Origin: Antrodiella citrinella
Taxonomy: Eukaryota > Basidiomycota > Agaricomycetes > Polyporales > Steccherinaceae
NCBI GenBank assembly: GCA_004802725.1
Contig: SGPM01000150.1
Coordinates: 1 to 62,713 of the forward strand
Length of the DNA: 62,713 nt
Direction: 5' to 3'
A program made the position numbers and the translations under genes. Shown here one piece after another: positions 35,040-47,942 of the stretch. The notes under the pieces were generated by a model. That model did not search any database and was not told the origin of the DNA. It saw only the letters and a list, made by a program, of their open reading frames with translations. How positions within the stretch are numbered: the stretch's first letter is position 1; each line of letters begins with the position of its first letter.

Positions 35040-36549
35040 ATGTCTGGAAACGGTCACGCTGTTTCTTCCCCCCTTAAGCCTGGCCACTTCTTGTTCACCT
35101 CCGAGTCTGTCGGCGAGGGTCATCCCGGTATGTGAAACATCTGCTTATGTGCCAGCGCACGACGCGTTTTTCTCATTGCTGCCCATGTTCTTGCATGTAG
35201 ATAAGATTTGTGACCAGGTTTCCGATGCCATTGTGAGTACCCAACGTTTTGTACTTGACATCCGAGTGCGTTTCTCATCCGATGTGCCCTTTTTCCGTTA
35301 GCTCGATGCTTGCCTGGAGCAAGATCCCTTCTCCAAGGTTGCTTGCGAGACTGCCTCCAAGACCGGTATGATCATGGTCTTCGGTGAGATCACCACCAAG
35401 GCCCAGCTCGACTACCAGAAGGTCATCCGTAACACCATCAAGCAGATCGGTTACGATGACTCTTCCAAGGGCTTCGACTACAAGACCTGCAACATTCTCG
35501 TTGCGATCGAGCAGCAATCCCCCGATATCGCTCAGGGTCTGGACCACGGTTCCCTTGAGTCCCTCGGTGCTGGTGACCAGGGTATCATGTTCGGTTATGC
35601 TACCGACGAGACCGAGGAGTACATGCCGCTCACCATCATGCTCGCTCACAAGTTGAACGCTGCCATGGCTGTTGCTCGTCGCTCCGGTGCTCTCCCCTGG
35701 TTGCGCCCCGACTCCAAGACCCAAGTCACTGTTGAGTACAGGAAGGAGGGCGGTGCTACCATCCCTCTCCGTGTCGACACTATCGTCGTCTCTACCCAGC
35801 ACGCCGAGGAGGTCTCCACTGAGGAGCTCCGCAGGGAGTTGAAGGAGAAGGTCATCAAGAAGGTTATCCCTGCCCACCTGCTCGACGACCGCACCATTTA
35901 CCACGTAAGTTGCTTATCGTCAAGTTTCACACGTAATTAAGCACATTCGCTCACACTTTCCTTCTTTCGGTGTACAGATCCAGCCTTCAGGACGCTTCGT
36001 CATTGGTGGTCCCCAGGGTGATGCTGGTTTGACCGGTCGTAAGATCATCGTCGACACCTACGGTGGCTGGGGTGCTCACGGTGGAGGAGCCTTCTCTGGT
36101 AAGGACTTTTCCAAGGTCGATCGTTCCGCTGCGTACACCGCGCGTTGGATTGCCAAGTCCTTGGTCGCTGCTGGCCTCGCCCGCCGTGCTCTCGTTCAGC
36201 TCTCGTACGCTATCGGTGTTGCTGAGCCTCTGTCCATCTTCGTCGACGCCTACGGCACGTCCAAAAAGACTGATGAGGAGTTGGTCGAGATCATCAACAA
36301 GAACTGGGATCTGAGACCCGGTGTCATTGGTAAAAGGATTTATTTGTTCTTGGTGTGATGTCAAGCTAACCATGTCTCCGTTCTCTAGTCCAACAGCTCG
36401 ACTTGCAGAAGCCCCAGTACCTCAAGACTGCGTCTTACGGTCACTTCGGTTAGTTTCCTCGAATCAGGAAGTTCGTATGCATTTTACTGACTTCGTTCCC
36501 AGGTAACCCCGACTACACCTGGGAGAAGCCCAAGCAGCTGAAGCTGTAA
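35040..36549 (+). CDS. SAM2: S-adenosylmethionine synthetase (methionine adenosyltransferase)
   Basis: Makes S-adenosylmethionine from ATP and methionine in the cytosol. Six exons: 35040-35127, 35201-35232, 35302-35904, 35978-36329, 36389-36448, 36503-36549, all with clean GT/AG. Motifs: [13 protein letters not shown] then [11 protein letters not shown] (ATP/Mg site), [26 protein letters not shown] (the GAGDQGxxFGYA signature), [53 protein letters not shown] (the GGGAFSxKD signature), [12 protein letters not shown], and a C-terminus [16 protein letters not shown]. About 390 residues, usual for fungal enzymes; all key motifs are intact. Codon use is strongly C-ending and the introns cluster at the ends, as in highly expressed genes. 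Symbol by homology; fungi carry one or two such genes. Confidence 0.98.
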
Positions 36550-37455
36550 ACATCTTGTGCCGAGACTTCGGTTCCACTATCCGCGCGATCCAACATTCAC
36601 ATTCCCGGCATCGTCGTGGAGTTTGTATCGCCATTGTAGTTTTCCTGCTCGACCACACGCACCGGAAGTTCATCCTTCCGCCTATTTATCACCCACACAT
36701 TGCTTGACACTGTTAGACTAAACGACTACCACACGCACACACCTTGTTCCCGCTGCTTCCCCGCGTCGTGTGGCCACACACGGCTTCTTGTATCCCTATC
36801 ACCCCTGCTACCATCTTCACGCCGTCCTTTGCTTGACGGACCTTACGATCGCACTTTGGGCTTTAGATGATGACTGTTCACCTTCGCCCTTCTCATGGTT
36901 CTTGCTTGCATGACCCATCTATCCGCTTCATACGCTCGCCGCTTGGTTGTCCTGCGTTGAATACTTGAGAAATGTTTTCGTAGCACAGACATTGAATATA
37001 CACCGCGCGCTCAACCGCGATGGTAATACCATAACATTTGACCTGGGATCGATGACCTTTACTGCGAACATGGTATGATAGTCTACTTGACTTGTCTAGC
37101 CAGGGTGCACGCTGACACGGAATTGATGATTGAGAGGTAGATACAAGGCGTCATGTAGAAGAACACACCTAAAATAAGAGGAGAATGTGCTTCACCTTCA
37201 AGCTTCAAGCTCTAGCCTCAAGTCAAACGCCATCACAGCGTGCTTTCCGCGACTCCTCTCCAAACCCTCACTGCGAAAAACGCGCCATCTCATTATATTT
37301 GGGAAGCGTTGTAAGAGCAAATATACAGCCTGCAAAGACATTCGACTCCACGCACAATACAACCAGTCGAAACTCACGTCATCAGCTGTCTCCGATATAC
37401 ATTTCGCCATGAGTACATTGCGGTCAGCCAGAAACCGTGACTCAGACATCACGCA
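36550..37455. other. 3' flank of SAM synthetase; no gene
   Basis: About 900 bases between two converging stops. The first ~150 bases look like 3' UTR. No coding stretch with splice support was seen. Confidence 0.45.
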
Positions 37456-39206
37456 TCAACTACGAGTGAACGAGAAGTCGATGCGTGCGTAACGGTCCTG
37501 AGCTCCCCGTCCCTCCCGACGAGACCGATGGCACTCCTCCTCCGCAGTAGCTATCGCATTGCTGTGCTTAGCCGTGTATTCGTCCAGTACATCTCGGAAA
37601 ACGACCTTCTCCAGGTATGACAATGAGTGTGTTCCGTCAGAGAGTGGCGACGACAAAGCTCGGATGGTGTTAATGACTGCCTGGACTGCGAATGGAGATG
37701 TGAGGTTGGCATGTTGAATCGTGAGCTGTGTTATAGGGTGCGGGTATAACAGTACAAACACTGCAGACGGCGAAGATATCGCTGTCATGGCGTGATAGTC
37801 AAAGCAGAGAAGAACTGCATCAAGTTGTGTGCCTGGATGGGCTGAGAACAACTGCAAGAAGAGTCTGAGCGTGACAAAGCTATCATCGCCCCTTCGCTCG
37901 TAGTTGGTGACTTCAGTGAGGGACTGGAGTTGAAAATCGGGATCCGGTGGGGAAGCTGAGCACAAACGTGGCGTGGTCCATCCCCGCACCACGAAACTGT
38001 TGGAGGCAATTATTTCGAGCTCCTTCAGCTGCCGCATGATGCCAAATCGAGCAAAAAACAATGGGAGGTTCGTCTGGACGTAGAAAAAACAGGCCCCAAA
38101 GTTGACTTCGATGAAGATTCGGGCGGTATCCGGAATAAAAAGGTTCGACATCAAGGTTTGGAGTGCATCCTCGTCCGCTTTGATGCAACGGAAGACCTGA
38201 AGATTAGGTAAATTCGCCTTCATGAAGGGTGAATTACCACCAGGAGAGGGATACGGTCCTGCATTATCCAAAACCAGCTCCTCCAATGCAGGACACATCT
38301 TCAGGACGCGAAGGAAGTCGCGTATTTGAGGTGCATGAGTTGGCGAAAGATGAGAGATATGGAGGACTTGTAAGTGCGAGGTGAAGGGTCCGTGTGAGCC
38401 AAATTCCCAGAAGATCGCTACGCCGTGCAGCTTCAGAGTGTGTATTTGGCAGGGAGCAGAGTCTAGGAATATATCTGCAATGCAGACAGAATTCTTGTGA
38501 TTGGGAAGGTCCTTGTGCGGTCGTGATAATCGCAGGGAGCCCAAGTTGGATGGGAACACAAATTCGGTGTCGGCCTCGCCGAAATCGAGAATATGTTGCA
38601 GTGTAGCTCCAGGGGCCACGATGTCGATACTGTCAACGCGGGAGCTGTATGACTTGACAAGTAAGGGGGCGATTCTCTGTTTTCCAGTCATGAAATCTCC
38701 CTCTGAGATGGTTGAAAGGGTTTCCGGGTCGGATTTGATGTCCACCAGGTCGGTCGTCCATTTCACCAAGAGGGGACGGTTGCGAGAATGCTCAAGGTAC
38801 GCGTTTATGAGGCCAGCATGGCTCAAGTTCACTTTGGTCCATAATGATGATGCTTGTTGCGCGATATTTCGCCAGCGACGGCATACATGAGTCAAGTAGA
38901 ACCATGGATGAGACGGGGACCGCATTTGAACGACCTCCAGGAATATCTTCAGCAACACCTCATTGGGGAGAATATGTACCGGCAAACACTGATTCAAGCG
39001 GTAGAGCAGAGTCAATGTTCGGGTCAGGGCTGTACCGGCTTTCTTCGCGAGCGAGACGTGTTCGGCGGAGCCTCTCTTCAAGACGGTCACGGAGGCTGAA
39101 GCTATAGCGGTCTCGACGCCCACGGTCGTGACATAGTGAGTGAAATCCTATAGAGAGGTTATTACAGCACGGTGGTTGATTTTGACAAGCACCAACTTAC
39201 AATCAT
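37456..39206 (-). CDS. F-box protein with leucine-rich-repeat-like tail
   Basis: Two exons. Exon 1 (39201-39206) is just ATG ATT; the intron GTAAGTTGG..CTATAG joins exon 2 at 39147, giving MIDFTHYVTTVGVETAIASA. I prefer this start because the long exon has no ATG near its 5' end. A coiled N-terminus of ~50 residues precedes the F-box LPVHILPNEVLLKIFLEVVQ, which ends WFYLTHVCRRWRNIAQQ and SSLWTKVNL. The rest (~440 residues) has loose leucine-rich patterns such as LRLSRPHKDLPN, IHTLKLHGVAIFWEF, LQVLHISHLSPTHAPQ, CPALEELVLDNAG. This is the plan of the large F-box families of mushrooms, substrate receptors of SCF ubiquitin ligases. The target is unknown. About 565 residues. Confidence 0.88.
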
Positions 39207-39471
39207 TGCCGGAATGAACGTTGGATGCTTGTGACGTGGCAAAGCGTGAATGAGTAGTCAAAAAATGTATCTTAGTAAACACGAATGAGTCAGAGCGTCT
39301 ACTCATAAGCATGGCGTACTAGACTACTAGTACTGATGTATGTACCGTACGAACCAATAGAACAGAATCTCGCGGAGACAACGAAGAAGTCTAAAGAAAC
39401 GATAAGTCGTCGTAATTAAAGTCCTTCAGCATCGCCCATATACTATACATCCTCTCCTTCAAGGAGAGAAT

Positions 39472-42306
39472 CTACAGCCTGGAAAGGTCTCTACCCCACA
39501 CCCCACGCACGATCCAATCAATCATCAACAACGCCCTCGTCCGCGAGCTCACCTGCTCGCTCCAGTACACACTTCGCCATGCGTACATCGCCATCAGGCC
39601 GCCCATGAACGTTGTCTGACCCAAGTCGAACACCGCCGCGTTGCCAATGTACCTGAGCACGACATGTTATCATTGACTGGGTTTCATAGATAGAATGCAG
39701 AGGTTACTTACGCGAGAGATCCTAAGTGCAGGTATCGGAACGGTGAGGATACCGCTTCGTCTACGCCAGGCCCGGAGTTCAGCTCGTTGGCTTCCAGTGT
39801 AGCGCGCTGACGTGACAGTCTGCTGAACTTGCGACCAAGGTATTTGCCTTGTTGTGATGCGACTTGTGCGGTCTACAGAATTCTGCGTCAGGAAATTTAA
39901 GAATGAAGACTAGCTGAGGAAACGCACAGCGGGTAAAGCAGTGATCTTGTTTCCAATTTCTTGCAGCAAAACCGCCAGCTCGTTCAACGTCAGACTGTTG
40001 TCGCCGTCAGAGTCGTAAAGGTCGAAGAGCTCTTTGACTTTGTTGAGCTGGGATTCCGCCATCGGGATACGCTTCTTAATCTCGTGCACTACGAAGAAGA
40101 GAGTATATTAGTCGAGACTCATCAACTAGGTAGACCATTATACATACCCATGATTTGCCATTCGTCGAAGTCGATCTTGCCGTCTCCATTCTTGTCAGAC
40201 TCATCCACCAACTCCAACAGATGAGAGACAACGGAAGTTTCGATCTATGAGTGCAATGAGTTCGGTCGCTCATTCGCAAAGGATGAAGATGAAGGAAAGA
40301 CATACAGTACTGGCATCACCAATGGCGTATACTTCACCGACAGGTGCACCCTTGACACGCAAATGCGCATCTACTTCAATGGCTTTTTTGTGTACTTGAT
40401 TTGGCCTTCATATTCCCAATATTCAACACTCAGGTCTTTCGAGAGTATGCCACGAAGAGCCATTACTCACAGGAAGCTAGAGACCCGCGCAACGAATGGG
40501 TTCATGGCAATCCCCGTACTCCACAATACGAAGTTAGTCGGGATGTCGTGTAATTCTGTCTTGCCGTCTTGCGCTTTGATGCTGTACGTGACATGGTCTG
40601 GGTGGACCGAGACAACGCGAGCGGATGTGATAAGGTCGACCTTATCGCGTACGAATTTCGCCTATGAGGGGTGTTAAAAGATTATTCAGCCTGAGCGGGA
40701 AGAAGACATACCTCAGCATATTTAGAGATAGCTTCGGAATACTGTGTAACGGCGAGATTTAGCTCTGCGACGCAACTTTTAATCAGACAATCCACCTACA
40801 GTGTTTAGAATATGCTCTCGTCCTTGAATAACGTGAATGGATACGTCCTCGCGGCAGACCTTGGGATACTTGAGGAACCACCGTTTAGCTTGTCATCCTT
40901 GAATCGCGATAAGACAAACATACATAGTTGATAATATCTTCTTGGCACAGGTCGTATATTTCCGCAGCAGTCTCCACACCGGTTGGGCCACCACCACAGA
41001 CTACGAAGCTAAGTAACCGGCGACGATCATCTGGGCAAGTGGTCGGAAGCGAAGCCGCTTCGAAGTTGTCTGCAGTATCATATGCACAACGTCAGAGGGA
41101 ATGTCACTACAGACTGCGACAAACATACCGATGATTCGTTTCCTGATTTGCTGCGCATCACTGATCGTCTTAAGCTGGAAGCAGTTATCGAGTCCTGGGA
41201 CACCATGCGTAGCTGAAGTAGAACCACATGCAATGACTAACTTGTCGTATCTGGACATTGGCATAACGTTTGAGAACATTGAACTCAACGATCGAAAGTG
41301 ACTGGTGCGGTACTCACGGTACGTAGATACGCTCCTTCTTCCCTGAGGCTACTAATTCTACTTCTATCAACCGCTGCGACATGACCAGATCAATAGCCTG
41401 CGCAAACAGTATAAGTACATGTATCTCGAAACAGACGACACGAAGGAAGTAGTGCACCTTTGCATTGATCAGATGCCCGCGTAAGCGAGCGAGGATCTTG
41501 CGCAGAGGTTCGACCAAAGAACGGACAGAGACGGTTCCGACAGCGGCAGCTGGTCAAAGTAGTATTAGACGCGTCAAGAACAACACATGGAGCCAAAACG
41601 TACATGGCAGGAGTGGTGTGAAGGTATTGTAGGTCTCCGGAGAAATGAGAGTAACATGGTATTCTCCAGGACGCAAAGAAGACAGGACGCCTACGGCCTA
41701 CACGAGAATGAATGTCATTCTCGATTATAGACATGAAGGAGGTAGAAGACGTACACCCCATCCGCCACCAACGATAACCAAATGAGGCTTCTTAGACAAC
41801 TTTATCTGCTCCGTATCCTCGATATCGCCCAGGAAGGATTGTAGAATTGGGAGGTTCTTAGGGCCGCCTGTTTCGGGTTTGAGAGCCAACGGGGACACCG
41901 GTACACCTTCTATGTGCTAGAAGAGATTGTGAGATAACACAACGGTGGTGAATAATATTGTTAGGCATACCTGCTCGGTGTACGTGAAGGCATCGTGTAG
42001 GAAGATAGCACCAGTGAGTGTGAAGAGACCAACAGCAGCAGAAGCAGTCAGGTACAAAGTGTATTTTGCAAAATTGCGGAGTCGAGAGGTAGGTTTGGGA
42101 GGCGGAGGTGGTGGTGCCTGATTAGATGTTCTAGATGTAGGAGAGGCCTCTTCTGTCGGCGCTGGGGTCGTGGAGAGGTTTCGCCAGTGCGTACGAGCAG
42201 ATATATTTTGTGGCAGTATTGACCTGTGGAAGGACCTGTGCTGCAGCAGACGGCGTGCTGAGAGACTGGTTGCAAGCCCGCGCCTGGCAGCTATAGCTGC
42301 GAGCAT
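39472..42306 (-). CDS. NDE1: Alternative (type II) NADH:ubiquinone oxidoreductase with EF-hands
   Basis: Rotenone-insensitive NADH dehydrogenase on the inner mitochondrial membrane; passes electrons from NADH to ubiquinone without pumping protons. The start [20 protein letters not shown] is an Arg/Ser-rich mitochondrial presequence, followed by a Pro-rich stretch and one membrane segment ([20 protein letters not shown]), which fits external, intermembrane-space-facing enzymes. First dinucleotide fold: [19 protein letters not shown]; then [20 protein letters not shown]; a second [13 protein letters not shown] fold lies near 40980. Two EF-hand loops, [12 protein letters not shown] (~39995) and [12 protein letters not shown] (~40180), mark it as the calcium-responsive kind known from Neurospora NDE1 and plant NDBs. 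C-terminus [20 protein letters not shown] is typical. Many short introns. Roughly 680 residues. Confidence 0.93.
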
Positions 42307-42922
42307 GGTGCTCTAGTTCGTGGACGTTCGTGAGGGTATCTTGAGGACGATGTTCGGACGTTGATAAGGGAAACGGCAACGACGACGAGCATCCAAGTTG
42401 ACGACGAGCAGGATATCGAAAGGACAGTGGGCGGAGTGTTGGTGGACGTTGAGCGCTGGTCTTGAAGCTTTTGCAATCCCATACGTCACTGTAGACGCTC
42501 ATGGATTACTAGGCCGAAATGTCTCCTCGGACGAAACTCCTTCAAATCGTCGATGCGTCATCTCAACGACGGTTTCGTCGGACGATGAGCTCGACGCGCC
42601 GTAGCACCACATGCTATAAATTTTTTCTTGTTGGAGATGCAGAACATATCGTTTCACCTTTTGAGGGTCCCAGGGAGTGTAAAAGCTAGTACAAAGAACG
42701 ATGATAGCAATGAACCGGAATCTGCGCAGTGCGAAGTTTCAGGCGTAAGATAGCGAAAATTATGAGTTGCGGAAAAGTCCCAGTGTGAAAGTCCGAACAG
42801 ACCAGTGCAAAAAGCATATCATGCAAGATAGCGGGGTATCTGAAGCTCAAAAGTCCATATGCTAAATGTCCGAGCCGAAAAAGAGAGTGCCAGTGGCGGC
42901 CGTGAAGATGCGACGAGAAGAA
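42307..42922. other. NADH dehydrogenase promoter region
   Basis: 615 bases between the NADH dehydrogenase start and the protease stop, both on the minus strand. No gene seen; an AT-rich patch CTATAAATTTTTTC lies near 42613-42626. Confidence 0.4.
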
Positions 42923-44551
42923 TCACTTGAGATGAGCAAATCCGACGCCTGCGTGTCATGCGAGTCAGCAAAAGGCGCGGTCGCACATGAGGTGGGTCCA
43001 CTTACGCTTTCCTTCCATATCATATGCCGAGTAGATGCCTTCGAGCCACTTTTGTCCGAGCATGTAGCTGCCTTGACCAGCACTCCCCATCCAGGAATAT
43101 ACGACGTCTTCTGTGAGATTGAGGGAAGGATATAACGTTTTCGGGACGAGATACTTCGACGCAGGAAGGTCAAAGATTTGGTTGCCGAGTCCAAGAGACA
43201 GAGGAGGTAATGAGTCGGCAGTAACATTCGAGGGGAAGGCAAGATAACCTTCCAGGATTCCGTCGTCGATGATAGTAGCTCCAGGAACAGCATGGAGGAC
43301 GGCGAACATAGAATCACTAAAGACAGCCAGCTGAGCACGAACAAATCATGCAACCAGACACGGAGACTCACAATGGCAAACCAACGAGCAAGACGCCAGT
43401 GTCAGTTCTGGCTGGCATCGTGGTGTTCACGAGCTGGAGACTGCCAAAGCTCAAGCTGGACGCGTTGAATGACCAACGGAAGTTGGTGGGTGTCAATTGT
43501 GGCAGCCAGACCACGTCACCTTGGAACATTGGTTAGCTGTATTTGACGAGCGGAAGCGAAATTGCAGAAGTACCTATTATCTTATCCTCGTCAACACCGC
43601 CGAAAGAGATCTCTCCCTCAGTGATCTCTTGGCCTGAGCTGGGGTCCAAACTACTGATATGAATACCGAAAATGGCCCGTTGAATGGTACCTTCGTTGAC
43701 CAAACTTTCAACGAATGTAGGAGTACTGTTGTGACCAGTAATTTGTCCAGCATTGGAGTCGGCAGGTCCAAGGCCGACTGAAAGTTAAAAAATTAATTTC
43801 ATGCGTATGCACAATACGCACTAGACTCACGGATACCGTCGATAGGTTTCACAAGATTAAATCCGGTCGTGCTGTTTGCAGCTCCGATGATTTGAGACTT
43901 AACAGTAGCATCGCCAATCGTGACTGTATCGGCGTACGCAGGGCCCTTGGCACCGCCAGCTCCGTAACCGATGCTGAAATCTCCAAGCCTGACAAACATT
44001 AGGAACATCCTGAGATGCGAGGTATCACAAGACAAACGTACGGCTTGGTGTTCGGTCCCGACTCAAACGCATCTTCCGCTCCGACCCACAGTATCGCGCT
44101 CCCAGTGTCAATTAAGACATCGGAGAAAGTCTGGTTCTTTCCAGTCACAACTTACGTGGAATCGTAAAATAGCCTAACAAACTAAAGAGGGGTATTCACG
44201 TACCAGATGCGACGACTTTCAAGACCGCATTGCTGGTGGGTGCGTCAATTGGGGAGCCGGAAGAAGCTGCACGAAGGTTTGGTCACTGGCTATCCGAACG
44301 TCTCTTCACGTGAAACTCACCGGCGAGTTTGCTGTTTCCAGCGTGGCTGGTGCTGTGAGACTGGAGCCTATTCCGAACTGTAAGTTTGGAATTGAGATAC
44401 TGGACGAGCATACGTACAACGTCGAAGTGAAATGCGTCTTCAACAGCTTCGGACTATCCGCAAACGTCGAGGGAATGGCGGCAGCGAGACAAACAGCGAG
44501 AAGAGCCAAACGACGCGTCTGTGATATCACAATTCGGATGAGCGATGTCAA
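42923..44551 (-). CDS. Secreted pepsin-like aspartic protease (family A1)
   Basis: An endopeptidase of the pepsin family. MTSLIRIVISQTRRLALLAV starts a signal peptide (core LALLAVCLAAAIPSTFA). First catalytic motif: DVLIDTGSAILWVGAEDAFE. Flap and core segments follow: FSIGYGAGGAKGPAYADTV and IGDATVKSQIIGAA. Second catalytic motif: MPARTDTGVLLVGLPF, splicing over GTGAGTCTC..CTTTAG to DSMFAVLHAVPGATI. Then LGLGNQIFDLPASKYLVP, YSWMGSAGQGSYMLGQKWLE and a last exon ending KRVGFAHLK. Both aspartates are present. The second motif is D-T-G-V where D-[ST]-G-[ST] is usual, which may alter activity. No C-terminal GPI signal is visible, so it is probably secreted or vacuolar. Six or more introns. Confidence 0.88.
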
Positions 44552-44980
44552 ATGAATTCCGAAATGGTCAAACTCGCCTTGCTCATGGAAAGACTGGACA
44601 TGTCGTCAGTGTTTCAAAATCAAGGAGGGTGGGGATTCAAAGAGGCTGAGCCGGCTGCAGCCTTGGGATTGGTGAGTAGAGAACATGTGATGCGCCAGAT
44701 GAGGGGTCTTATATACGAGGGTTCGAAAGAAGTTTGAAAGCGGCAGCGGCATGATCATGATGCCATGCTGCCAGTGGCCAAGAAGTCAGCCAGAATCGCG
44801 CTTGGATTCCAAGTCTTAGTTGGATAAGCGTCCACAGCCGCCCACATCACATGTGACCGCGACACGAACTTGAGAGTTTTCGAGAGCACTATTCACGAGA
44901 TGTCGATACGGTGTATGTACTGAAGTTGTGCTACAACACAGTCCAATACAACAACATTCAGTCGAATTGGTTTTCCCCGG
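44552..44980. other. Protease promoter region
   Basis: 429 bases between the protease start and the CLP1 stop. A TTATATACG TATA-like sequence (plus strand) lies near 44710 but suits no gene start. No gene seen. Confidence 0.35.
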
Positions 44981-46964
44981 TCACTCTTGCCACTCAAACG
45001 AGCCCACGATCGCAGTCCGACCGCTCAATGACCCTTGATTTGGGGACAAGATCGTCATTCTTTTGTTGGGGATGTCGAGCGCAGTCCTAAGCATATCAGC
45101 GTCAGCATAGCCGTTACACATCGATGAGGGCATATGATCACTGACACTACAGCAAAACCGACGACGCTCAGATCCAAGAGTTCTTCATCATACCGTTCTG
45201 TCTCGTCTGGATTGGGTGGCGCAACGACAGCAAGGACAGCGTTGTATAATCTAGATCCTGGCATGCCGGGATCAAGTTGGATAGGTTGCATTTCTGACAG
45301 CACTCGCGTCGCTCCAATGGGTAGAGCGGATGTAGGCGCCAAGGTTTCTGCAATGCGTAGACAGGTGAGCGTCGTTGTTCACGATTCGGTGAATGGAGAC
45401 TAAGTATACCTTCACCGACTCTCCATATCGACAGGTCTCCGAAGCCAACAATGGAACTCAGGGGAGCGAGTGTCAAATCAGTGCTTTGTTCGCCCCCGGT
45501 GACGTATCCGGTCAGCGGGGAAGCTGTTGCGAGAGATGGAAGACCCGGAGGCACCGTGACGCGCTCTCCATACATGTATGAGTGCATCTGGCACTTGCGC
45601 ACGCGCGTCCGGTACAATTCATCAAGTTCGACAACCTGGAATCCAATATGTCAACACAGGATGTAGGGTATTCATCAGGGACACGTACACCACCAGATTT
45701 CGGAATTTTGACCACAGTAATGTACTTCCCATAGGTTCTCTGCATCTCAACATTGAGCTTCTCATGTCCGACAACCAGAATCACATTTACTATGATATGC
45801 TTTAGTTAAGAATCTTTTCCGTAATGACAATACGTACTCCGGAAAGCATCGACGCAGGCTTTGATTAGAGAATCACGATGTTGACTGTTTGGACCTGAAT
45901 TGGCGGCGAAAGATGAAGGAGTATCAAGGATCAAACCCGAGGCTCGGCCTGGTAACAGTTAATGAAAGAAAATGTCAAAAGTCGAATAAAGACATACCCT
46001 GTATATCTGTGTCCCATCTATCCCATATGTTTACACCAAGGTTCCGAATCAGCCGGTCCATGAGCAGGGGATTGCGCTTTGTCTCAGCATGCCCATACCA
46101 ATAACCAAAGGGTAAAAGTGAATTTGAGGCCATATGTGTTGGCGCACTGGTCGCTGCAGAGCCCAATGAATGTGCCGGCGTCGAAGTCTGGAGAGGTGCT
46201 GATACAGGCGTGGCCGAAAGTGTTCCCGGAAGCATGGCAGCTCCCTAAAGAAGTCGAAGCTATGAGACGCAACTAAACAAGTGAATGACACGGTACGCAC
46301 TTCACTAGGGTCTACATTCACGAGCATTGGCGACCAATCCTGACCCGCTCTGGTCGCGTAGTTGATCAACAGCTTCGACACGGTTGTTTTTCCTGAATTC
46401 TCTGGACCAATGACCAGCACTCGCGGTGCATCTGCAGGTTCACCGGCTCGGTCTTCTTCAATGTCCTCCGCGGTTGCTTTCTCTGGATGGGCGGTGATCT
46501 GGGCATGGTGTAGAGCTCTTACTCGCATCCCCTCGAATGCGAGATGCAGGTTAGCGTAAGCGTTCATGGGTGTCTCCTCCGAGACATATTCCGTCGACGG
46601 TTGGCCTATGACGTGCATACCCGGTGCATACGGTCAGAATGTATTGTATTGGTATCAAAAGACAGTACTCATCTGTATTGTGCATCCCTGCCATGTGAAC
46701 ACTGCTGCTTTACACTCTTCGTAAAACAAGTACATCTTGCCGTCCACCAATTCTGCTCCGAAGATCTCTGCCCGACCATGAATCAACTGCAGCGATGTTT
46801 ATCAGTACAGTGGCTGCGCATATAGAACGAAAGTACGTCACTTTAATCGCCAGAGAAGCCCCGGCATCAAGTTCAAACCTGTACTCAGTCTCCGCATCCA
46901 ACGTCCATTCTCGAGGCCTTTGATCTGTGTCTGGGGCACTCCCTCTATTGTCGTATCCCGACAT
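44981..46964 (-). CDS. CLP1: CLP1, mRNA cleavage factor / polynucleotide 5'-hydroxyl-kinase family
   Basis: CLP1 is a subunit of the pre-mRNA 3'-end cleavage factor; in animals it is also an RNA 5'-kinase acting on tRNA exons. Start MSGYDNRGSAPDTDQRPREW, then ETEYRFELDAGASLAIK (N-terminal domain), GRAEIFGAELV, TPMNAYANLHLAFEGMR. Walker A: VLVIGPENSGKTTVSKLLIN, with NVDPSEGAAMLPGTLSA following. Later exons: YWYGHAETKRNPLLMDRLIR, ASGLILDTPSSFAANSG, VILVVGHEKLNVEMQ, ITVVKIPKSGGV. The C-terminal domain ends LDIPNKRMTILSPNQGSLSG and VGSFEWQE (TGA at 44981). About 540 residues. The P-loop is intact with GKTT. In yeast the protein binds ATP but is catalytically silent; which applies here cannot be told. 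About nine introns. Confidence 0.94.
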
Positions 46965-47511
46965 CACGCTTGTGAATAGACACAGGAGGAGAAGCGTTCA
47001 CGCCCAGTCAAACAACTGTTCAGATTGCGTCGTTATCAATGAGACAAAGTTACGATTCGATCCTAGTACTACGCAGTCGAAGTATTCAAGCGCCTAAACT
47101 CGGTGTTTCTCGGACCGTCGGGCCGGGAGGGCTTTTCGAAAGTTCTCTCGCGCACTCCCATCGTCCCGAGGGCCGAGTCATGAATACCTATGCATATGGT
47201 GTCATATACATTGCGTCTCTGTTTTTGCTCGCGAACAAAAAAGTCTGAGCTCAAGTNAACTACTTCTCCGGACAATCACTCATCTATCCAAATGATGGGC
47301 ATATCAGAATCCCTTGAAGGTCGGACGCGTCGATATCAGCGGCCAGTGTCAGTTCCATGATGTTTTTGAACACATCGTTAGACCTTCGGTTTGCGATACG
47401 TTTCCTAGATGCGGGTCAGAACGTCTCCAATAGGCTATGCTGCAAGACCAGGTTTTATATCAGCTCAGCCTTGCAGACTTGAGAACACTCAACTGACGAT
47501 ACCGCGCACAT
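46965..47511. other. CLP1 upstream region
   Basis: Between the CLP1 start and the foldback element. Includes copy B of the 31-base dispersed repeat and one N at 47257. No gene seen. Confidence 0.4.
47260..47290 (+). repeat. Dispersed 31-base repeat, copy B
   Basis: Matches 29376-29406 with one C/T difference. Lies 220 bases left of the foldback element. Confidence 0.7.
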
Positions 47512-47513
47512 TA

Positions 47514-47796
47514 GGGCTGCTCAAAAATGGCCACCCACTTTCATCCACTTTTCGGCTGCCAGAGTAAATGAGTGGTGGCGCGGATGAGCAGTGCGGCCGC
47601 TGATGGAGGCCGATGAGAGTCCAGAAACTGAAGTCGAGAAACCTTTTCGGCAAGTAAACCCTAGACTCTACATATAATAATATTAGGGTTAGCATTCTGG
47701 GTTCGAAATAACAACATTGTAGCTACACTACACTGAACCTCACCCAAACTGAAGGCAATGTGGGAGGTACGACCCCACTAAACCTAGCCCAAAAAT
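47514..47796 (+). repeat. Left arm of the foldback element
   Basis: 283 bases, identical as reverse complement to 47943-48225. Contains a NotI-type GCGGCCGC palindrome. Confidence 0.92.
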
Positions 47797-47942
47797 ATTG
47801 AGCACTTACAGTGAGGGAACGGGAACTACGTTTCGGACGGTGAGCGTACTACAGTGATGCGTAGCGTAAGCATAATTCAAGTTCCGACATTCATTTCATA
47901 AGGATGCAAGAGGTGTTCCTCAGTTTCTGACTCGTAGTTCAC

